Shown here in pieces: positions 56,255-64,000 of a DNA stretch of 64,000 nt (its first letter is position 1; each line of letters opens with the position of its first letter). Source of the DNA: Oleispirillum sp963668495 (GTDB lineage Bacteria > Pseudomonadota > Alphaproteobacteria > Rhodospirillales > Rhodospirillaceae); NCBI GenBank assembly GCA_963668495.1, contig OY764545.1, positions 1,674,001-1,738,000 of the forward strand, in the 5' to 3' direction. Made by a program: the position numbers and the translations under genes. The notes under the pieces were generated by a model. It was not told the origin of the DNA, made no database searches, and saw only the letters and a program-made list of their open reading frames with translations.

Positions 56255-57415
56255 TCATTCCGTAAGGCAGGCCAACTGCGCCAGTTTGGTCGCAATATTG
56301 GTATAGGCTTTGGCTTGCGGGCTGTTGGGGTGGCTGCTGGTGATGGGTTCACCACCATCGGCGGCTTGCCGAATTGCCATGGTCAGCGGGATCGCGCCAA
56401 GGAAATCCACACCACACTCTTCGGCGGCGGTTCCTGCGCCGCCATGGTTGAAGATGTGTTCTTTGTGTCCGCAATTTGGACACTGGTAATAGCTCATGTT
56501 TTCGATGAAACCGTGAACCGGAACATTGACCTTTTGGAACATGGTCAAGGCTCGGCGTGCGTCCAGCAGGGCAAGGTCTTGTGGGGTGGAAACAATGACG
56601 GCCCCGGTTAACGGAGCTTTTTGCACCATGGTAATTTGGATATCTCCGGTTCCCGGCGGCAGGTCCACCAGCAGAACATCAAGTTCCCCCCATTCGACAT
56701 CACGGAAAAGCTGCTCAATGGCACCGGATGCCATGGGACCGCGCCAGATCATGGCGGCACTTTGATCAACCATAAAACCAATGGACATCAATTTCAGGCC
56801 AAAGCGTTCGATGGGGATGATTTTTCCCTCTGCATTGCCAGCAGGGCGTTCGTCCTGACAGCCAAACAGCATGGGGATTGACGGGCCGTACACATCTGCA
56901 TCCAGAATGCCGACCTTCAGACCATCCTTCGCCAAGGCCATGGCAAGGTTTGCGGTGGTGGTGGATTTGCCGACCCCGCCTTTACCGGAACCGATGGCAA
57001 TGATGTTTTCGACCTGCGGCAATTCAATCATTGCCCCGGTTGCATGCTGTCCGAATTTCTTTTGCGGAGGGGCAGTGGGGGAGGATGCACTACCAGCCAC
57101 AGCCTTCGCTGTTAAAATGACCTGTACATGCTCAATGCCGGGCAGTTGCGATAGGGAATCTTCAATGCTTTTGCGGGCGGGTTCAAGTTTCGGGGCTTGT
57201 TCTGGCGTTGCGGTTAAGGCCAGAATCAATTTCCCATCAGAAACCGATAAACCGTCGATAGAAGAGCCCGGAGACCAACTCGGAACCTCAGGGTGAGGGC
57301 CAAGTTCTTCTAAAATTTTGCGAATAACCACGGTATCCGGTGCAGATGATGGTTTTTCTGCCGTTGACACGCGAGTGAATTGCCCCGATATCCGGGAAAC
57401 AAGATTTTGCCACAT
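56255..57415 (-). CDS. apbC: Fe-S cluster carrier ATPase, Mrp/ApbC family
   Basis: 386 residues. An N-terminal MIP18/DUF59-like domain (about 28-105), a Pro/Ser linker, and a P-loop NTPase domain with the deviant Walker A GKGGVGKST at 144-152, LLVDLPPGTGD and the cluster-binding CPNC at Cys312 and Cys315. It binds and delivers Fe-S clusters in the cytosol. It could serve the class I fumarase in this window, though no direct link is shown. It is divergent from hflK. Confidence 0.94.
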   Translation of the reverse strand: MWQNLVSRISGQFTRVSTAEKPSSAPDTVVIRKILEELGPHPEVPSWSPGSSIDGLSVSDGKLILALTATPEQAPKLEPARKSIEDSLSQLPGIEHVQVILTAKAVAGSASSPTAPPQKKFGQHATGAMIELPQVENIIAIGSGKGGVGKSTTTANLAMALAKDGLKVGILDADVYGPSIPMLFGCQDERPAGNAEGKIIPIERFGLKLMSIGFMVDQSAAMIWRGPMASGAIEQLFRDVEWGELDVLLVDLPPGTGDIQITMVQKAPLTGAVIVSTPQDLALLDARRALTMFQKVNVPVHGFIENMSYYQCPNCGHKEHIFNHGGAGTAAEECGVDFLGAIPLTMAIRQAADGGEPITSSHPNSPQAKAYTNIATKLAQLACLTE

Positions 57416-57534
57416 GACGGAAATATGTCTCTTTAAGCGGGTTTCATGATTGCTAAGTTCGATATAAGGTGCATCTGGCTAAAGTTTAAACCCGATGGTC
57501 TCAAAAATCTCAAGCAGTAAGGGAAGACATATCA

Positions 57535-58686
57535 ATGCCCTGGAATAGCGGAAATGGCGGCGGGGGTGGTCCTTGGGGCGGTAACAACCGTCCGGGAGGC
57601 CCCGGCAGCCCATGGGGAAACAATAACCAAGGCGGAGGAAATGGCGGTGGCCAGCAACCGCCTGACTTTGACGATATCATTCGCAAAGGTCAGGACCGCA
57701 TGCGGGGATTGTTTCCAAAAGGTGGTCAGGGGCCAAAGGCTCTGATCCTCGGGTTATCGGTTTTGGTCGCCGTTTGGGCGAGCACCGGCTTCTATAAGGT
57801 TCTTCCCGACGAACAAGGTGTGGAAACCATGTTCGGTAAATTTGTGAAGTCCACTGAACCGGGGTTACACTATTGGTTTCCGGCCCCGGTTGGGGATGTG
57901 ACCGCAGTATCTGTGACCAAAGTACGTCAGATTAACTTGGGCGGATCGCAAAACCAGATTAGTGGACGTTTTGTTGCACCTAATCAGGCTCGCACCGATG
58001 AAAATCAGATGCTGACTGCTGATCAAAATGTGGTCGACGTGGATTACACGGTGTTTTGGCGTGTGTCGAAGGCAGAAGATTTCTTGTTCAATATTCGGGA
58101 CCCGGAAGCCACCATTTCTCGTGTCGCTGAAAGTGTGATGCGCGAAGTTGCCGGTCGTTCTACTCTTGACCAGTTGATGACTGACCGCAAAGAAATTTTG
58201 CAGGTGGAAGTTACGCAGATGGTTCAGGAACTGCTGGATCTTTACAAAATCGGCGTTTTGGTAACCGATGTGAAGCTGTTGGCAGTTGATCCGCCGCGGC
58301 AGGTGATTGAAGCCTTCCACGATGTCAACAACGCGCGTCAAGATCTTGATCGTCAACGCAACGAAGCTTTTGCCTATCGCAACGATGTAATTCCGCGTGC
58401 CAAGGGTGAAGCTGAAAAAATGATGCAGGAAGCAATGGCTTACAAAGAGCGTCAGGTAAAGGATGCTCAGGGTGAGGCTGACCGCTTTAACTCGGTCTAT
58501 CAATCGTACAAGGCTACGCAGGATGTGACAACCAAGCGTCTTTATCTTGAAGCCATGCAGGAAGTTCTGGGTAAGGCTAACAAAGTCATTATCGACGATA
58601 AGGCTGGGAAAGGCGTTGTTCCTTACTTGCCGTTGCCGGAAGTTCAGAAACGTAAAAACGTCCAAGCTAACCAAGGAGGCAAATAA
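57535..58686 (+). CDS. hflK: HflK, membrane protease regulator
   Basis: 383 residues. A Gly/Asn/Pro-rich cytoplasmic N terminus (1-45), one membrane helix (about 70-87, ALILGLSVLVAVWASTGFY), and a band-7/SPFH domain (about 88-270) with GLHYWFPAPVGDV and the strongly conserved EVAGRSTLDQLMTDRKEI, then a helical coiled coil. HflK pairs with HflC to form a periplasm-facing cage around the FtsH protease. Its stop overlaps the hflC neighbourhood by one base (58686), so the two are translationally linked. Confidence 0.95.
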   Translation: MPWNSGNGGGGGPWGGNNRPGGPGSPWGNNNQGGGNGGGQQPPDFDDIIRKGQDRMRGLFPKGGQGPKALILGLSVLVAVWASTGFYKVLPDEQGVETMFGKFVKSTEPGLHYWFPAPVGDVTAVSVTKVRQINLGGSQNQISGRFVAPNQARTDENQMLTADQNVVDVDYTVFWRVSKAEDFLFNIRDPEATISRVAESVMREVAGRSTLDQLMTDRKEILQVEVTQMVQELLDLYKIGVLVTDVKLLAVDPPRQVIEAFHDVNNARQDLDRQRNEAFAYRNDVIPRAKGEAEKMMQEAMAYKERQVKDAQGEADRFNSVYQSYKATQDVTTKRLYLEAMQEVLGKANKVIIDDKAGKGVVPYLPLPEVQKRKNVQANQGGK

Positions 58687-59549
58687 TGAGTCGTCGTCTT
58701 GCCATCTTTGGGATTGGTGGTGCCGTCGCCGTTCTGGTCGCCCTGCAATCCATCTTCGTAGTTCATCAAACCAAGCAGGCTTTGGTCATGCAGTTCGGTG
58801 ATCCGCGTGCCGTGTATCAGGACCCTGGTCTGTATTTCAAATTGCCGTTCATTCAGGATGTCGTTTTCTATGATAAGCGCGTACTGGATTTGGACCCGCA
58901 GTCTGAGGAAATGAACTTGCGTGATCAACGCCGGATCATTGTGGACTTGTATGCTCGCTATAAAATCGTTGATCCGCTGCAATTCCGTAAGGCCGCTGGA
59001 TCTGAACGTGTCTTGCGTGAACGTCTGGGCCGTTCTTTGAACAACGCCGTCCGCGTTGAGGTAGCTAAGGTTCTTTTGCCCGATATGCTGTCTGAAAAGC
59101 GTGTTGAGGTTATGGATAAATTGAACGAATCAGTACGTAAACGTGAAAAAGAATACGGGATCGAAGTGATCGACGTGCGTATTGGACGGACGGAGTTGCC
59201 GAAAGATACGGCGGAATCCCTGTATAACCGTATGCGTTCTGATCGTTTTGCCGAAGCTGCCCGCTATCGCGCTGATGGTGCGGAAATGAAAGCCAAAATT
59301 CAGGCCGAGGCCGAACGCGAACGGACTGTCATTTTGGCGGAAGCCCGCCGTAAGGCTGAAATGCTGCGCGGTGAGGGTGATGCGGAACGTAACCGAATTC
59401 TTGGCAAAGCTTATGGTCAGGATACGAAGTTCTTTGAATTCTACCGTTCTATGTCGGCGTACCGCGCTGCCATTGGCTCGGACACAACTTTGGTTTTGTC
59501 CCCGGATTCAGAGTTCTTCCGGTATTTTGAAAATTCCCGTGGCCGCTAA
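58686..59549 (+). CDS. hflC: HflC, membrane protease regulator
   Basis: 287-residue SPFH protein: an N-terminal membrane helix (about 5-25, LAIFGIGGAVAVLVALQSIFVV), band-7 domain with QALVMQFGDPRAVYQDPGLYFKLPFIQDVVFYDKRVLDLD and NAVRVEVAKVLLPDM, and a Glu/Arg-rich helix (about 195-245). Partner of HflK in controlling FtsH. AAGGAGG precedes its ATG inside the end of hflK. The degP gene follows 35 bases later. Confidence 0.95.
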   Translation: MSRRLAIFGIGGAVAVLVALQSIFVVHQTKQALVMQFGDPRAVYQDPGLYFKLPFIQDVVFYDKRVLDLDPQSEEMNLRDQRRIIVDLYARYKIVDPLQFRKAAGSERVLRERLGRSLNNAVRVEVAKVLLPDMLSEKRVEVMDKLNESVRKREKEYGIEVIDVRIGRTELPKDTAESLYNRMRSDRFAEAARYRADGAEMKAKIQAEAERERTVILAEARRKAEMLRGEGDAERNRILGKAYGQDTKFFEFYRSMSAYRAAIGSDTTLVLSPDSEFFRYFENSRGR

Positions 59550-59584
59550 GGCTACGGGTTCGGAAACAACATAGGAAACGGAGC

Positions 59585-61105
59585 GTGACTTTTGTCATGA
59601 TGATACACAAAGCACACAGGGGGCGGGTTGAAACCCCGTCCCGGTCTCAGTGGTGGGGGGCACTGTGCGCCGTATTCATGCTGGGACTGTTTGCAGTGCC
59701 GTCGCAGGCGGTTGCTCGCGGCGCACCGGATAGTTTTGCGGACCTGGCGGAAAAATTGTTGCCGACGGTGGTGAATATTTCAACCACCCGGGAAGTGGAG
59801 GCCGAAGAAACCGAGGGATACGGCCTTCCACAGTTTCCGCCCGGATCTCCGTTTGAGGATTTGTTCAGGGACTATTTCGATAAGTTCCATGGGCAAAACG
59901 GCAAACCGAAACATAAGGAACAAACCCGGTCACTTGGGTCGGGCTTTGTGATTTCGGAAGATGGGTTGATCGTCACCAACAATCATGTGATTGAAGATGC
60001 AACCGAGATTATTGTCAGCTTCCATGATGGCAGTGAGCTTCCGGCAAAACTGATTGGTCGGGACCCGAAAACCGATATTGCTTTGTTGCGTGTGCAATCG
60101 TCGGACGATTTGCCGTACGCAAAGTTCGGAGATTCTGACAAAAGTCGTGTCGGAGATTGGGTTCTTGCCATTGGCAATCCGTTTGGTCTGGGTGGAACGG
60201 TAACTGCAGGGATTATCTCTGCTGGTAATCGGGATATCCATGCCGGTCCTTATGATAACTTCTTGCAAACTGATGCCCCGATTAACCGCGGGAACTCAGG
60301 GGGGCCGATGTTCAACATGGACGGTGAAGTGATTGGCGTGAATTCCATGATCTTTTCCCCGACAGGCGGCAGTGTCGGAATTGGTTTTGCCATTCCGTCC
60401 GATACCGTGAAGTTGGTGATCAAGGACATCGAAAAATTCGGTCACGTCAAACGTGGCTGGCTTGGCGTCGTGATCCAGACCGTTACAAATGAGATCGCAG
60501 AAAGCCTTGGTATGCCGGATTCCGAAGGGGCTTTGGTCCAAGGCGTGCAGGATGACAGCCCGGCAGATCAAGCCGGTATTCTGACCGGCGATGTGATCGT
60601 TGAGTTCAATGGTAACAAAGTCGGCAAAATGCGGACGTTGCCGCGCATAGTGGCGGAAACAGAGATCGGGAAGAAGGTTCCGGTTAAGATTTTCCGCAAT
60701 GGTCGTGAACGGACACTCCATGTTGAAGTGGGTGAAATGACCAAAGCCGATGAAAATATGTTGCCGGGTAAGGTCAAGCCAAAAGCCAAAGCAACCTCTG
60801 GCGAAAAGATCAAAGGTCTTGATTTGACGGTTGCCACGATTACCGATGCCCTGCGTGATCAATACGATCTTCAGGACACGGATAAAGGTGTCGTGATTTT
60901 GGCAGTTGGCAAGGATAGCGTTGCGGCAGAAAAAGGTTTGCTGCCGGGGATGATTATCCAATCTGTGACCCAACAGGCAGTGGCAAGTCCCAAGGATGTG
61001 CAAAAGGCCGTGGATGCAGCGCAAAAGGCAGGTCGTCCGTCGGTTCTGTTGCAAATCCGGCGTGGGGAGCGGGAACGTTTTATCGCCTTGAAACTGTCGG
61101 ATTAA
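59585..61105 (+). CDS. degP: periplasmic serine protease Do (DegP/DegQ type)
   Basis: 506 residues beginning with GTG at 59585 (AGGA eight bases upstream). A basic N terminus and hydrophobic stretch (about 24-43) with a cleavage site near AVARGAP suggest export. The trypsin-like domain has His134 (TNNHVIED), Asp164 (KTDIALL) and Ser238 (NRGNSGGP). Two PDZ domains follow (about 285-385 and 415-500). It degrades and refolds damaged envelope proteins, which complements the HflKC-FtsH membrane system encoded directly upstream. Confidence 0.95.
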   Translation: MTFVMMIHKAHRGRVETPSRSQWWGALCAVFMLGLFAVPSQAVARGAPDSFADLAEKLLPTVVNISTTREVEAEETEGYGLPQFPPGSPFEDLFRDYFDKFHGQNGKPKHKEQTRSLGSGFVISEDGLIVTNNHVIEDATEIIVSFHDGSELPAKLIGRDPKTDIALLRVQSSDDLPYAKFGDSDKSRVGDWVLAIGNPFGLGGTVTAGIISAGNRDIHAGPYDNFLQTDAPINRGNSGGPMFNMDGEVIGVNSMIFSPTGGSVGIGFAIPSDTVKLVIKDIEKFGHVKRGWLGVVIQTVTNEIAESLGMPDSEGALVQGVQDDSPADQAGILTGDVIVEFNGNKVGKMRTLPRIVAETEIGKKVPVKIFRNGRERTLHVEVGEMTKADENMLPGKVKPKAKATSGEKIKGLDLTVATITDALRDQYDLQDTDKGVVILAVGKDSVAAEKGLLPGMIIQSVTQQAVASPKDVQKAVDAAQKAGRPSVLLQIRRGERERFIALKLSD

Positions 61106-61140
61106 GCATCGCTACGGATGCGATAATACGGTGAAGTGAA

Positions 61141-61170
61141 CGCCGCCTCGTCGACAGAGGCGGCGTTTTG
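61141..61170 (+). terminator. terminator after degP
   Basis: CGCCGCCTC (61141-61149) pairs perfectly with GAGGCGGCG (61157-61165), followed by TTTTG. It ends the hflK-hflC-degP unit. Confidence 0.9.
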
Positions 61171-61242
61171 CGTGTATAAGCAGAGAGAAACCATGCCGAG
61201 CGTGGTGGCGTTCGTATCGGTACCAGTGTGGGTGAGCTTTTT

Positions 61243-61710
61243 ATGAGCCGTGTCGATTTTTACCATTTGCAAAAATGGCCGTTGGAACGGGCATTACCGG
61301 AACTGCTGGAACGGGTATTGGCAAACAACCTGCGTGCTCTTGTGGTTGCCGGGTCCAAAGACAGGGTTGAGGATTTGAACTCCGTCCTGTGGTCCTATCG
61401 GGAAGAGTCGTGGTTGCCGCATGGGGCAGCCTCTGACGGGCATGGTGCTGAACAACCGATCTGGTTGACGGACCAAGTTGAAAATCCCAACCAAGCCAGT
61501 GTGTTGGTGATTACTGAAGGGGTCGATATTTTTGACCTCAGTAATTTTGACCGCTGTCTGGATTTGTTTGATGGTACAATCGAAGCACATGTGGTATCCG
61601 CGCGCCAACGCTGGAAAACCGCCAAAGATGCAGGTCACGATTTGTATTATTGGCAACAGGAACCCTCCGGTCGTTGGGTGGAAAAGGCACGCAGTGTCGG
61701 GGGTACGTAA
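61243..61710 (+). CDS. holC: DNA polymerase III chi subunit
   Basis: 155 residues from the ATG at 61243 (MSRVDFYHLQ); a GTG 15 bases earlier is less likely. Family segments are VDFYHLQKWPLERALPELLERVLANNLRALVVAG, the NSVLWSYREESWLPHG block and the QASVLVITEGV strand, then RWKTAKDAGHDLYYWQQ near the C terminus. Chi links the clamp loader to SSB-coated DNA. It stands alone after the degP terminator; the usual neighbour pepA is not present. Confidence 0.93.
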   Translation: MSRVDFYHLQKWPLERALPELLERVLANNLRALVVAGSKDRVEDLNSVLWSYREESWLPHGAASDGHGAEQPIWLTDQVENPNQASVLVITEGVDIFDLSNFDRCLDLFDGTIEAHVVSARQRWKTAKDAGHDLYYWQQEPSGRWVEKARSVGGT

Positions 61711-61777
61711 ACTTGAGGGAACGTGCGGAGGGCAGAAGGCTCTATGGGACCGCACAACATGCAATTGAGAGGGAACA

Positions 61778-63499
61778 ATGTCGAGCCATCGCGCGACATT
61801 TGAATTTCATGTCCTGCGGTCCAAGAATTGGAACGTAAAGGACATTTTTAAGGATGAGGCAACCGCACAAAAAGCTGCGGAAACCGAGTTGAAAAAACAC
61901 ACGACCGAGGGCGTTCGCATTATCCGAATTTGGAAACGTGCCGATGGTCAGGAAGTTGAAAAAGTCATTCTTGAACGCATGTCAAAGGCAAAGCCTATTC
62001 GTGATGTGCGCATCGTTCCCATTGAAACGGCCCCGTATTGTTCCAGTGAGGCTGATATTCTGTCCCCGGTTGGGATGCGGACCTTGGGGGCTTTGTTTCG
62101 AAAATACCTGGATGAGGCGCAGTTGACCCCGATGGAGGTCCTTCACTGCGAGCGCGAGTACAAGCGTATCTGGGATACGGAAAACATTCTTGTATCCGGT
62201 GTTGATCGTGTCGCGTTGATCCAGACCCGAAATGTCCCTGATCTTGACCTGAAAACGCGCACGGACGAACTATACCGCATGGTGGAAGCAATCGGCTTTC
62301 GCGCCAAGCGGACGGCCCGTAAGCGGTATTTGCAGGAAACCGTGACGACAACGCTGGGGGCTGTGTGGGATGAATGTGCCATGCGGCCCGAAGATGAATT
62401 GGACGTGGAATTTTCGACCAATCTTGTACTGGCCCGCGATTTGCTGTCACAGGGCAGCCTGATGTCCAAGCTGGTCAGGATCTCGGATTTGCTTGCCAAG
62501 GAACCATCGATCGATGCCCGTCGTTTGTTGGATGGTGCTGCTGCACAGATCTTCGCCAGTCCCGTGATCTTTCAGGATGCCATTGGGCCAAAGCCGAACT
62601 TGGCAGAAGCCTTGCTAACGGTGATTGATGTTTTGGAAGGCGGAGAACGCAGTTTTGACCGTGGTCTGCCGGCTTCAGAACTCTTCCTAAACGGTATCCG
62701 CGATAATTCACTGCCGTTGGTTCGTGACGAGCTGTTTTCGCGCATGGTGAGTATGGTTGGCGGGCATAACCCCATGTCTCGCAATGAACCACGCAATGAA
62801 ACGGTGGAATTTGGCAAGGTCGCAAATCGGCTGGTCACAGGCGATCGGGTCATAGGGGACAGTGAGGTTGCCTTGGCCCTGTTGAGCCGGGCGTGTCAGT
62901 TCGTGACTGAAGGTGGTACCATTGGCCGGAAACTTGGTCTTGAATGGTTGTTGCGCGTATTGAAAACTGTGCCGCAGCGCATCCAGATTTTGAGAGTTCT
63001 GGACAAGGCATTGGAACCTGAACCGGAAATCCGTTTGACTGCTTTTACCTTGCTGCGCAGCATTATCACCAGCACGCGATCTGCCATTACCTTTGCCCCC
63101 GGTTGCCGGGATATGATCGCGCCCATGCGCAATGTTAGATTGCTGTATGATTGGCTGTTATCTCATTGCCCCCCGAAAACTGCCGCTCCGTTGCTGGAGC
63201 ATTTGGATCAATTGGTTGCAAAATATCTGGAAGAAAAACAAATCATTGAACGGGTTGATCGGCCTGATTTGAAATTGGCGGAACGCGCGACCATGTTACT
63301 GGGGTTTGTTTTGTCAGGTGTGTTGACGGATGGTAAGGCTATGGATATGGCACGGTGCCGGATTCTGGAGCATCTAAAACGCCCGGATTTTGTCGCGGCC
63401 TTTGCTGACTGCTATCCTGAACCGCAGGTGCAGGAACAGAAGCTCAGAGAGTTTTACAGTATGCTTGCCAAGGCCGGTTTTTCGGTCAATGGCAGTTAA
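61778..63499 (+). CDS. uncharacterised 573-residue protein
   Basis: I do not recognise a family. The N terminus (about 4-68) looks like a small alpha/beta domain: RATFEFHVLRSKNWNVKDIFKDEATAQKAAE followed by VRIIRIWKRADGQEVEKVI. The rest (about 90-573) is predominantly helical with regular Leu spacing (for example LARDLLSQGSLMSKLVRISDLLAKEP, and LRVLKTVPQRIQILRVLDKALEPEPEIRLTAFTLLRSII), reminiscent of helical-repeat scaffolds. No signal peptide or membrane helix. Cys are few and no catalytic motif is evident. Codon choice resembles the neighbours. It is 67 bases after holC and 26 before the next gene, so it may be part of one transcript. Confidence 0.7.
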   Translation: MSSHRATFEFHVLRSKNWNVKDIFKDEATAQKAAETELKKHTTEGVRIIRIWKRADGQEVEKVILERMSKAKPIRDVRIVPIETAPYCSSEADILSPVGMRTLGALFRKYLDEAQLTPMEVLHCEREYKRIWDTENILVSGVDRVALIQTRNVPDLDLKTRTDELYRMVEAIGFRAKRTARKRYLQETVTTTLGAVWDECAMRPEDELDVEFSTNLVLARDLLSQGSLMSKLVRISDLLAKEPSIDARRLLDGAAAQIFASPVIFQDAIGPKPNLAEALLTVIDVLEGGERSFDRGLPASELFLNGIRDNSLPLVRDELFSRMVSMVGGHNPMSRNEPRNETVEFGKVANRLVTGDRVIGDSEVALALLSRACQFVTEGGTIGRKLGLEWLLRVLKTVPQRIQILRVLDKALEPEPEIRLTAFTLLRSIITSTRSAITFAPGCRDMIAPMRNVRLLYDWLLSHCPPKTAAPLLEHLDQLVAKYLEEKQIIERVDRPDLKLAERATMLLGFVLSGVLTDGKAMDMARCRILEHLKRPDFVAAFADCYPEPQVQEQKLREFYSMLAKAGFSVNGS

Positions 63500-63525
63500 T
63501 GTGATTAAAGAAGGATTATGCCCGC

Positions 63526-63954
63526 ATGACTTGGGTCTATGGTGTTGTATTGGGCATTCCCATGGTGTTTTGCCTGTTGGGAGTTGTCATGGCGGTCCGG
63601 TATTTCCCTGACCGCAGGCGGATGCCGACCAGCCCGGATGTCGCCAAATTGTTACAGGAAATTCGTCAGAACAACCTATTCACTGCGGCAGGATGTGATG
63701 ATGCGGCGATCGCTCGCGTTGCTGCCACATATGGATTTCGGGTGGTTGATCGTGATGGTACGATTCTGAAGCTGCGGCGTAATGTTTTTGCCAAATTCCG
63801 CTCGTTAAGTGCCGGGGGCAAATTATTGGGCGTAGTCTTGTTCCCGCTATCCGTTGGCTTTGCCGCCGGGCTGATGATTGGTTTGGGGGTGCGCCGTGGC
63901 TATGACGAGCTAATCCATTTGGATACGGTGGCGCGCAACGTTGTTGATATTTGA
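63526..63954 (+). CDS. small membrane protein of unknown function
   Basis: 142 residues. A hydrophobic helix at the N terminus (about 3-24, WVYGVVLGIPMVFCLLGVVMAV), a soluble central domain (about 28-95, with DVAKLLQEIRQNNLF and YGFRVVDRDGTILKLRRNVFAKF), and a second Gly-rich helix (about 98-120, KLLGVVLFPLSVGFAAGLMIGLGV). Both ends would be on the same side of the membrane. No family recognised. It follows the 573-residue gene by 26 bases and is the last complete gene in the window. Confidence 0.65.
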   Translation: MTWVYGVVLGIPMVFCLLGVVMAVRYFPDRRRMPTSPDVAKLLQEIRQNNLFTAAGCDDAAIARVAATYGFRVVDRDGTILKLRRNVFAKFRSLSAGGKLLGVVLFPLSVGFAAGLMIGLGVRRGYDELIHLDTVARNVVDI

Positions 63955-64000
63955 TTATGCGACCGTGCGTGGTTACGCAAAAGGGGATGCTGATGCATCC

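Overview
The window is a chromosomal segment from an alphaproteobacterium, most likely of Rhodospirillales type; the genus is not determinable from what I can see. The evidence is a circularly permuted two-piece tmRNA gene, an alphaproteobacterial SspB with a C-terminal ClpX-binding tail, a meso-diaminopimelate type MurE, a complete division and cell-wall (dcw) cluster ending ftsQ-ftsA-ftsZ-lpxC-bamD-recN-ligA, and the class I plus class II fumarase pair. Almost everything is core metabolism and cell biology. I saw no insertion sequence, integrase, prophage or tRNA gene.

Layout. 1-11 kb, plus strand: metF-metH (methionine/folate cycle), a strong terminator, a GGDEF protein with a ruined catalytic motif, a UvrD/PcrA helicase, prmA and an aminopeptidase P. 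11-12.6 kb, minus: a lone fused-subunit CoA-transferase. 12.8-37.6 kb, minus: the dcw cluster, read from right to left as mraZ-rsmH-ftsL-ftsI-murE-murF-mraY-murD-ftsW-murG-murC-murB-ddlB-ftsQ-ftsA-ftsZ, a 472-bp gap, then lpxC-bamD-recN-ligA. Most dcw genes overlap by 1-13 bases, so this is one tightly coupled operon that makes lipid II and builds the divisome. Helically phased TGGGN boxes lie upstream of mraZ.

38-45.7 kb: rnpB with its terminator, an AmpD/AmiD-type amidase, an EamA transporter and a TerB-DnaJ protein on the minus strand, then a ProX-type tRNA editing enzyme, a large AsmA-like protein and a small DUF6173-like protein on the plus strand. 45.76-47.27 kb: a CRISPR array of 24 repeats of 31 bp (type I-C-like repeat), transcribed leftwards from a leader at about 47.27-47.48 kb, with no cas gene anywhere in the window. 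47.5-51.4 kb: thyX, then ssrA (tag ANDNRTPVMAAA) next to sspB, the adaptor expected to deliver tagged proteins to ClpXP, then a class I fumarase.

51.4-53.5 kb, minus: the least conventional locus, a two-gene operon in which a three-helix membrane domain occurs once fused to a ClpP/SppA-like serine peptidase domain and once alone. 53.7-64 kb: an alpha/beta hydrolase, a ribbon-helix-helix protein, fumC, mrp/apbC, the hflK-hflC-degP membrane and periplasmic quality-control cluster, holC, and two uncharacterised genes at the right edge.

Best leads: the membrane ClpP-like pair, the cas-less CRISPR array with an intact leader, the ssrA/sspB neighbourhood, the possible long N-terminal extension of FtsZ, the degenerate GGDEF protein and the phased MraZ boxes.
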